Source of the DNA: Rusavskia elegans
Lineage: Eukaryota; Ascomycota; Lecanoromycetes; Teloschistales; Teloschistaceae
Direction of reading: 5' to 3'
Length of the DNA: 64,000 nt
Assembly (NCBI GenBank): GCA_011316305.1
Contig: SAUG01000121.1
Location: 62,001 to 126,000, forward strand
The position numbers were made by a program, and so were the translations under genes. Position 1 is the stretch's first letter, and each line of letters begins with the position of its first letter. The notes below the pieces were generated by a model. The model was not told the DNA's origin, did no database searches, and saw only the letters and a list, made by a program, of their open reading frames with translations. Shown here one piece after another: positions 57,214 to 64,000 of the stretch.

Positions 57214-58920
57214 ATGTCCTCTCAGTTACCTTGGAATCGACAAGATCTACAGAAACCCTATACGTCAACCTCCAGACCCCCGATCGCTCCATCATATCCG
57301 ACAAGTCAGCCATTGCGTCCACCGTCCAGTACCCATCCGTACGCACACACCCTTCCGCCCTTATCATCACACGACTATCCCTATACCTTTCCGAATGATT
57401 CGACCCCACAACGAAATCACACCACCTCCTCATACACCGTCCCGACCAGCTCCGCCCACCCGAACCACAATGCCTCTTTCCATTTTGAACAGCAAAACTT
57501 CACACCAGCGGCACGAACATTCCAGTCCCCTACCAGCTATGGCCCCCAGTCCTGGTCTCCCCAAACCTCCACCTCACAGAGTTATCACTTGAACAACCCG
57601 CCTGCAGCTTCGCATGCCTTACCCAGCCTCTTGCCAATGCCCAATGGCAATCAGCAAAATACCTTCTACCAGCAGCCGCCCACCGCGCCTGCGAGCTCCT
57701 CATTCGAACCGCATCACCCGCCACAGCCACAACAATCACATCACCAACAACAACAGCCCTCACAACAGTCACAATTTCCACAGCGGCAAGCGCCGCGGCA
57801 ACAGCAACAGCAGCAGCAGCAGCATCCCACCCATGTCGTTGGATCTCAGGGTCGAAGGGGTATCTTGCCGAGTGCGCATGGTCGCCCGCCAGCAGTCGTC
57901 ACAGATGGAGGACAAGGGGGTCCCAAAACAGCTTCGACACCGGCTAAGGATTCCGAGGGCAAGTTCCCTTGCGAGCATTGCAGCAAGAATTATCTACATG
58001 CCAAGCATCTGAAAAGGCACATGCTAAGACGTGAGTCATTCAAAAAACTGACCGCCGGCGCCACTAACTCGGAGACAGACACTGGCCAGCGACCTTACTC
58101 GTGCGGGTTGTGCGACGACACTTTCTCCCGAAGCGACATACTCAAAAGACACTTCCAGAAGTGCTCGGTAAGACGAGGCAATCCGACGGGTGCGAGTCAT
58201 TTAACACATTCAAGAGCGAGCAAAAAGGGTAAGCCACATTTGGTGGAACAACTGTCGATTCCTTTGGCAAATGGATCGGCTCCAGCTTCCACATCGTCCA
58301 GTTCCGGCCTATCTTCACAGACACAGCAGCAAGCATCACAAGGGCCAACTTCAACGCCGACAGTGCAAAGCCCATACGAGCTGCAGGTTCAGGGACTCAG
58401 CACGCTAGGCCTAGGAACCGCTGCATACCAAGAAGAACTCCAGAGCTTCTCAACCCGTGCCTCGAGAGCAAGCAGTGTGAAAAGATCCAGCAATGGCATG
58501 ACGATTAACTCGAGGACAGGGAGTGGACCAAGTTCGGTTGGTGGTCCGGATTCGGCCTTCTCGTACTCCACGGGCCAGGTCACGCCCGACTCTTTAACAA
58601 CCAGCGGCGCCGCTACCCCGTACTCCATTCAACACGATGGTCGGTTACCATTCTCTCCCGATGGGACCTACCATACCAACAGCGGCTCGGGCATGGAGCT
58701 CAGCAGACCGCAATCTGGCCCCTCGCACATGGCGAGCAACCATCCTCACATCATGGGATCTGCGAACGGCTCTCGGCATGAGCTGACCGATCTCGCGCAT
58801 CTCTTCCCCAACGGTCACGATGACTTTCATCAGCATTATTCCGCACACCACGAGGACACAAATCATATCAAACCCGAACCCGACTTCCACTACCCTTACT
58901 CCACTTATATCTCGAAATGA
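57214..58920 (+). CDS. Gln-rich C2H2 zinc-finger transcription factor
   Basis: The ATG at 57214 begins MSSQLPWNRQDLQKPY. Two C2H2 fingers are visible: FPCEHCSKNYLHAKHLKRHM(..)H and PYSCGLCDDTFSRSDILKRH followed by FQKC, joined by the usual HTGQRP linker. The finger-1/linker junction is made by removing a 48-nt intron (about 58034-58081, GTGAGT...GACAG): AGA C joins AC ACT GGC to give LRHTGQRPYSC. Reading through inserts 16 residues inside the finger. Upstream is a long Pro/Ser/Gln region with CAA/CAG runs (57722-57830). Downstream is Ser/Thr-rich, ending HYPYSTYISK. It should bind DNA in the nucleus; targets are unknown. The second finger's C-terminal Cys (HFQKC) makes it C2HC. Confidence 0.9.
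   Translation: MSSQLPWNRQDLQKPYTSTSRPPIAPSYPTSQPLRPPSSTHPYAHTLPPLSSHDYPYTFPNDSTPQRNHTTSSYTVPTSSAHPNHNASFHFEQQNFTPAARTFQSPTSYGPQSWSPQTSTSQSYHLNNPPAASHALPSLLPMPNGNQQNTFYQQPPTAPASSSFEPHHPPQPQQSHHQQQQPSQQSQFPQRQAPRQQQQQQQQHPTHVVGSQGRRGILPSAHGRPPAVVTDGGQGGPKTASTPAKDSEGKFPCEHCSKNYLHAKHLKRHMLRRESFKKLTAGATNSETDTGQRPYSCGLCDDTFSRSDILKRHFQKCSVRRGNPTGASHLTHSRASKKGKPHLVEQLSIPLANGSAPASTSSSSGLSSQTQQQASQGPTSTPTVQSPYELQVQGLSTLGLGTAAYQEELQSFSTRASRASSVKRSSNGMTINSRTGSGPSSVGGPDSAFSYSTGQVTPDSLTTSGAATPYSIQHDGRLPFSPDGTYHTNSGSGMELSRPQSGPSHMASNHPHIMGSANGSRHELTDLAHLFPNGHDDFHQHYSAHHEDTNHIKPEPDFHYPYSTYISK
57722..57830 (+). repeat. CAA/CAG-rich coding repeat
   Basis: Interrupted CAA/CAG tracts code QQQQ runs of the transcription factor; likely length-variable between strains. 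Confidence 0.7.
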
Positions 58921-59554
58921 CATAGACTTCTATACTTGGCCCAGACATCTTCAAGCACAAACTGGTTCTTCTTCATCCTATTCCAATTCCCATGCTTACA
59001 CGGAGGAACAATCAATGCGAGGCTGTCTGCTTGACCGGTTCCATGCGAGTCTAAGAGTTTCTTGCATTGCACATTTCGCATTTACACCTTGCATAGCTGG
59101 AGGAAGCACTTTTTACCCACTGTCCTTGATGCGCTGCGCTTTTGGTATAAATCATTGCATTATAGATCTGGCGTTTTGCGGCGGTTTACTGCGAACGGAA
59201 ACGATGATAATGACGAAGCATCGCATACGGTGTTGATGTGAGGTCGAACTAATGTATATAAAAGAAACTCGGTATACCCGATTGCGGAGGAAGAGCGTAC
59301 CTAAACAAGAAAAAATAAGATTATGGAAATGATCTCTAGCATCACCTTGATCCCTTAAGTTACAGAGCACCGCGGAGGTAAGATCGCCGCAGGATGGAAA
59401 ACGAGCCCGAATCCCATTTCATCACACGAATAGACCTAGCAAGCTATCTGCCTTGCAAGCAAGCAATGATATATCCGTCCTGGAGATATTGATATCAATC
59501 GATATATCACACACTTCATCCGTCATCATCAACAACAACGACAATAAAAGAAAA
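58921..59554. other. Convergent intergenic stretch
   Basis: 3' ends of the C2H2 gene and NOT2 face each other. No other feature. Confidence 0.4.
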
Positions 59555-61777
59555 TCAAGGCATCCTACTCCCCTCCACGCCCACCCCACCACCAGGCACA
59601 ATCCTCCCCTCCCCAACCTGAATCCTCGTATCCAAATCCTCATACCTCAACTCCATCTCCACCCTACTCCTCTGCCAACTCCGCGGGTTAAAAACAATAT
59701 AACTACCCCTTTCCCCCTCGCCCCCGCCCATCTGCACGGGCTCCCCCATGGCCGTGTCCTTGGTCAACCACATGCGCATTTCCTTGTGGTAGCGCCAGTT
59801 GCGGTTCGTGAGTTCCGACGCGGCGAATTCTTGCATGATGTCGCGCGGTTGGAAGTAGAAGATCCAGATGAGGGTTTCGTCGGCGAAGCCGGGGAGTTTG
59901 TGCCGGGGTGGGGGCGCGTTGTCGACGGTGTAGCACTCTGGGAGGGTGTAGGTTGGTTGGTAGGGGTGGGCGGTTGGGGGGCCGAAGGGGCCGGGGAAGC
60001 TTTGGTGGAGGGGTCTGTTGTTGGGTGTCAGCTTTGAATGGCGGTCAGTTGTTTGATGAGGGACGAACTCTGGCGAGTTTAGATCCATGCCTAGCTGTGT
60101 GAGATCTTGGCCGATTGCCAATGCGGCGGTGTCGGCGTCGGGGCTTCGTACGTTTGCTAAGAGGCCTGCGAGTCCGTATTTGTCTATCGGCGTCATCTCG
60201 TCGATGGGTACGTTTTCGGCTGTCTGTGCTGCGCCGCCTGATGCTATGGAGCCTCGTTGTTGGCGGGATGGCTGTTGCTGAGATTGCGTATTCCGTGACG
60301 AAGATCCAATCTGCTGTTGCTGGTTGACGAAGCTGTCGAGAAGGGAGTTGATGTTGTTTTGCTGGTTGCCTCGGGGTGTAGGCGGTATCTAATGTCCGTG
60401 AGCAACGAGCTTGATGAGCAGACGCAAAAGTATCTCACACTGCCGTCAAGGGTGGTGGCTGACGTCGGGACTTGACGATTGGATGCGGAAGCTGCGAACA
60501 TCCCGTTAGGGGGCTTTGCAAAAGGGGACATAAGAACGTACCAAAGCTAAGTGAGCTTGGTGACATGATGCGATCCACCAATGTAGACGTACGGCTGTCT
60601 GGACGGCCACTTTGAGTACTTGGCAGTCGATGGCGCGCTGGGTCTTGGGTCGATGGCATGGGAAAGTTGTTCGAACCCGGATAGCCTCCAAAAGCTGCAT
60701 TCTGCATCAAGCTCCCACGACGGTCCTGCTGGTCGTCGTCGGTCCCATTGCGGCGAAGGGGAGGGAACTCGTCGATGCTGGTCGGCTGTGGTTGGCCTGA
60801 TGCCCCTAACTGCCCTATACCTCCTTGACCTCCACGGTGGTAGTCGTCATTGCTGCTGGTCATTTGAGAGCCGGAATAGAGTTGTTCCCGAGATTGCTGA
60901 GATTGTTCCTGGGTTTGTGACGGCTGTTGATTCTGTTGCTGTGAACTGCTCTGCTGAGAGATAGGATGTTGCTGCTGAGGGCGTTGAACAGGGGTATGTT
61001 GTGTGGCTCGCTGGTTGGAACTGCCCCATACTGCTTGACCAGGGTTTTGATATTGAGTCTGAGGCGCGCCAGATAGTGAAGGGAATTCACTAAAGGTGGA
61101 AGCTATTAGATTGGAACCGTACGATACTGCAGGTCATCGTACGAGAGATCAAGCGGTGTGGCAGGTTGTGATCCCGCGATTGACTGGGCAAAGGTGGCAT
61201 TGGATGCGCTGCCAGGCGCACGGCCTTGTGTGTTGGGTAAACCTGGCGCCCCGTTGACAGCTCCTAGACCCCAAGTCGCTCCATTGCCTGATAGCAGCAC
61301 AAATCAACACGATCCATCAAGATGTTCGGTGACCATGTACCCAGTTTGTTCGTATTTTGAAGTCTTCCAGAACCTAGTGGGAGGTTTCTGGCAGCGGGGT
61401 TCGGCTGACCGAATGCTTGAAAGCCTCGCGGCGTGGGGGCAGGTCCTGTGTCTCGCAAACATGCGTCAGCAATCTGATGAGCATGAACATCCAGATGTCC
61501 TTGACTCAGAATCAATAGCTCGGAGCGTAGACAATGCGGCTGTGATTGGAAGACAGAGAGGTTGTGCAAGCCTGGTACAACAGCCATACAGCTGGCAGGC
61601 AGCTACCCATAACTCTTCTATGCTTTATGTGTCGCACGTAGAGACTCATTCCGTACCCTGAGCACGTATTGTAGAATGGATATGGACCTTCGGTTATGTC
61701 GTCGTATGAAGCACGAGGAATGATTGAAGTCGCCGGATAGACAGTAGAGGACACTATGGCTTACCAGTTCGATTCAT
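59555..61777 (-). CDS. NOT2: CCR4-NOT complex subunit NOT2
   Basis: Predicted 565 residues from six exons: 61777-61765, 61445-61341, 61287-61143, 61089-60542, 60491-60439 and 60388-59555. The first coding exon is only 13 nt (MNRT plus one base), so it is easily missed. NOT2 is a scaffold subunit of CCR4-NOT, the main deadenylase and a transcription regulator. Marks include an N-terminal Gly/Pro-rich part, the conserved LDLSEFPSLSGAPQ motif, a Gln-rich linker, a second DEFPPLRR motif and the C-terminal NOT box. The box reads DKYGLAGLLANVRSPDADTA, ALAIGQDLTQLGMDLNS, YTLPECYTVDNAPP, and ETLIWIFYFQPRDIMQEFAA followed by RNWRYHKEMRMWLTKD. It diverges from the uL29m gene across 244 bp. Confidence 0.94.
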
Positions 61778-62021
61778 TGCTGGCTTGGATTCTGCTCTCG
61801 TCGACTTTGCAATAGGAGCTATGAATATTTCAGGATATAGTCCAGAAACCCAGAAGTCACAGTGATATCGCGGCCACCAATCGTTGTGTCGCTCCCAATT
61901 GGGTCTACGGCCGGGATCTGCAGTGGCCGTGATGGTGGTCCGTGCACTCATAGGGCTGCCAAGACTGCTTCACCAGGGAGTACTTCACATTCACCGTCTC
62001 CCATGTCCTCAAGCTGCAACA
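61778..62021. promoter_or_regulatory. Bidirectional promoter between NOT2 and uL29m
   Basis: A 244-bp gap between divergent start codons must hold both promoters. No motif picked out. Confidence 0.5.
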
Positions 62022-62939
62022 ATGTCCTGCATGCTACCAACTTCGAGGCTGGGATATCTCTCCAGCAAAAATTGGCCACCGGTGTTCTTAGCGCCCGCCC
62101 TTCTCCCGTACCGTCTGACCCCAGCGGCCTTCTCCACCTCGTCGCCTGTAGCCCAACGCACACCAAGATCAAAGCATGCGCCGCACCCCAATCGAGGTGT
62201 GTCAGCACTGCGAAGAACGGGCCTCAGACACCGTGTCGAGATGGACAAGTACCCGTTACCGGTCCCAGTTCTGGACCCGGAAAAGAGATCCAAGGTCGCT
62301 GTCGACGAGAAACATGGCCTTTGGGGATTTTTCAGGCCTGACAAGAAAGCACTGAACACGCCAGAAGAGACGGCTGCATTCGGTTTGGCTACACTCCCTA
62401 CAGAATCGCGGTAGTGACTAAGCTTGGTTCAGGGAGACCCTGGGTTGTAGAGGAGCTGCGACACAAATCATGGGAGGACCTCCATTCGCTCTGGTGGATA
62501 TGTTGCAAGGAACGCAACTTACTGGCAACGCAAGCGTACGAGCGAGACAGGCTTAAAGCCGGGTATGGCGAGGCTGAAATTTTGGATCGCAATCGCGCAG
62601 TCAGTCCTTGAACTCGGCTTTGTCGACGACAACCCAGAGCTTACATTTGAGAACAGGTCAGGCAGACGCAGAAGGCGATCAAGCATGCTCTGACGGAGAG
62701 ATATTATGCATTCGAGGACGCTCGAAGGGTGGCTGTGGTTGACCCGGAGGTCGATCTTGAAGTCGAGCCTGGCATTCAAGCATACACACCCATCTACTCC
62801 GACGTAAGTCTCCCGAATGTTCCTTTGACTTTGTTCGCTGACTATTCAACAGGAGACGGCATTGGAACCAGATTATCTAGCAAATCAGCGGAGCGAGTCG
62901 TTCACCAGCGGCTTGAGCAGGTATCCCTTCGACAATTGA
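62022..62939 (+). CDS. MRPL4: Mitochondrial large-subunit ribosomal protein uL29m
   Basis: Predicted 253 residues from exons 62022-62382, 62433-62599, 62657-62803 and 62853-62939, with phases agreeing. The N-terminus is a mitochondrial presequence ([20 protein letters not shown], then AQR). The mature part has [18 protein letters not shown], then the uL29 helical hairpin [20 protein letters not shown] and [20 protein letters not shown]. It continues [20 protein letters not shown] and ends near [14 protein letters not shown], as in fungal MRPL47/MRPL4. It works at the peptide-exit side of the mitochondrial 54S subunit. A second ATG at 62031 is an alternative start. Intron 2 has a GTCAGT donor. 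Confidence 0.93.
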
Positions 62940-63169
62940 TTCTGCAGCCACCTAGTCAGGTGTACGATAAAGCCCGTGCCTTGTTTTCGTATTTGCAGTC
63001 AATCAATCTGGATTGTAAAGACTACTCTTACAGAGATAGAGAATATTAATGACTTTGACTCTTCAACCTTCTTTCTCGAAATAAGTATCTTTACGTATAT
63101 ACTTCTCATATAGCCTTCCACCGCAGCTATAATCAGATCGAGTCGGCATACAGCGACTTCGCATGTATC
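62940..63169. other. Intergenic, 3' of uL29m
   Basis: Probably the 3' UTR; then A/T-richer sequence leading into a decayed frame. Confidence 0.4.
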
Positions 63170-63697
63170 TTGGAAAGATTGAATCTTCGACATCTCAATC
63201 TATTTGAACTGTTGATATTCTTGGGTTTCCCTCTCGGTACACTACCTGGTGTACGAACATATCACCAGATGAGTTCTATATCGTCCTTTGCAGATCGGGC
63301 TCGTAGGCAAAGGGCGCTGGAGGAGCTGACGCTGCGTAACAAGCAATCAATACTGGGTCTTCGAGGCTCCTTAGGTAGTAGAGCTGAGTAGTAGTCCTTG
63401 CGCAATAGTACTGCGCGCAAGCTGATTAGTTCAAATTTAATCGCGCGAATTCAGCTTGACTTGAATACGGATAATACAAACAGGCAGATAGAATATCTAA
63501 GGGACGGTTGTGGGACTCTACTGCGGAATTGCAAGCGAAGCTTAAGAAATTCGAGGGCGAGCTATATCATTTCCCACTTGAGTCACAGAACTAGTAAAAC
63601 ATACAATGGAACTTTCCACAAATTTTGGCGAATCAACTCATCAAATGACTTGTTGAGCGCTCAAACTACATCAAAAACGGGGCCACAGTGGATTTGA
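63170..63697 (+). pseudogene. Decayed ORF with adjacent TAG TAG codons
   Basis: One frame stays open for about 175 codons except for two neighbouring TAG codons at 63389-63394. Before them it reads SFADRARRQRALEELTLRNK, after them SLRNSTARKLISSNLIARIQ. Both look like one helical, basic protein. CAG CAG to TAG TAG is the simplest explanation and is what RIP would produce. No family is recognised; it may be the end of a degraded repeat. Confidence 0.4.
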
Positions 63698-63909
63698 TCT
63701 TGGTGTGTGTTTGAGGTGATTTGAGGTGTTTTATTGGCTGACATCTCTCACTTCAGCTCTCCGACCCATTAAACCTTAGGTCGTAGGTCAAGGTTTCCAC
63801 TATATATTCTCCTGATCCTGGGATCTAACTCTCCCTGTGTGTCTGATTTCTTCATTTCCCTCAAATTTGCAGGACGGAATACCCAGGCTTCCACTATCTA
63901 CAACAAGAA

Positions 63910-64000
63910 ATGCGCTCTACTATGGTAAGATTGACTACTGCGCTGCAGAAGGGTCAATTACTTGTCGGTCGAACCGGAAGCCAGTATAGGCTCCAGAAAC
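63910..64000 (+). CDS. Partial gene start, possibly protein-kinase-like
   Basis: An ATG at 63910 opens a frame that runs off the window: MRSTMVRLTTALQKGQLLVG followed by RTGSQYRLQK. The 'L..GQ.L.GR.GS.YrL' pattern is like the opening of fungal kinase-like proteins just before the glycine loop, but only 30 residues are visible. A donor-like GTAAGA inside the fifth and sixth codons is an alternative end of a short first exon. Confidence 0.35.
   Translation, partial: MRSTMVRLTTALQKGQLLVGRTGSQYRLQK

Noticed and set aside
58034..58081. A 16-residue insertion inside the first zinc finger.
   Set aside because: It is an in-frame 48-nt intron; removal gives the standard HTGQRP linker.
1..64000. tRNA genes, CRISPR arrays, bacterial-type operons or telomere repeats.
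   Set aside because: No cloverleaf with A/B boxes, no spaced direct-repeat array and no TTAGGG tract was seen by eye; a tRNAscan run would settle the tRNA question.

Overview
The window looks like nuclear DNA of a filamentous ascomycete (Pezizomycotina). Dothideomycetes is my best guess, and that rests on overall impression rather than a diagnostic marker. The evidence is short introns of about 43-140 nt with GT(A/G)-type donors and CTAAC/CTGAC branch sites, many single-copy eukaryotic housekeeping genes, fungus-only families (a DUF6604-type protein, PTH11/rhodopsin-domain protein, Kre9/Knh1-type GPI protein, PiT phosphate permease of the Pho89/PHO-4 type), and C-to-T/G-to-A decayed repeats that resemble repeat-induced point mutation (RIP).

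Layout. Positions 1-9.5 kb are a decayed, accessory-like stretch: a TA-rich mutated repeat (1-1060), an F-box-like relic (1330-1911), an intact three-exon DUF6604-type gene (2847-6320, minus), a frame-broken low-complexity locus (7021-7992) and a methyltransferase relic (8750-9330). From 10 to 21.4 kb come a cytochrome b5-fused sphingolipid-type desaturase, an orphan relic, a CorA-type transporter-like gene, a RIP-marked tandem repeat (17314-18034) and a secreted cysteine-rich protein gene with one unresolved in-frame stop. From 21.9 to 45.3 kb the window is dense core genome: a DUF3292-like membrane protein, the phosphate permease, an HD-domain phosphohydrolase, a GPI-anchored wall protein, an RBM25-type splicing factor, mitoribosomal bS21m, a Ser/Pro-rich orphan, CDC73, MOB3/phocein, a CobW-type GTPase, a BTB protein and Rab GDI. 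From 45.3 to 48.8 kb is another decayed island with a minisatellite and a 5'-truncated gene. From 48.8 kb to the end are a predicted N-myristoylated protein, a rhodopsin-domain protein, ORC4, a Q-rich C2H2 factor, NOT2, mitoribosomal uL29m, a decayed ORF and a partial gene running off the end.

I see no operon-like or biosynthetic cluster logic. The core genes serve unrelated cell functions (transcription, splicing, replication, vesicle traffic, mitochondrial translation). Several are paired head to head across 245-375 bp, suggesting shared promoters. Exon structures were assembled by hand; for most genes the exon lengths sum to a multiple of three and junction phases agree.

I found no convincing new defence, mobile or regulatory system. 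The points most worth a second look are three introns that appear to use GC donors, a 12-nt micro-exon in the CobW-type gene, the position-dependent mutation gradient inside the tandem repeat, and several loci caught part-way through decay.
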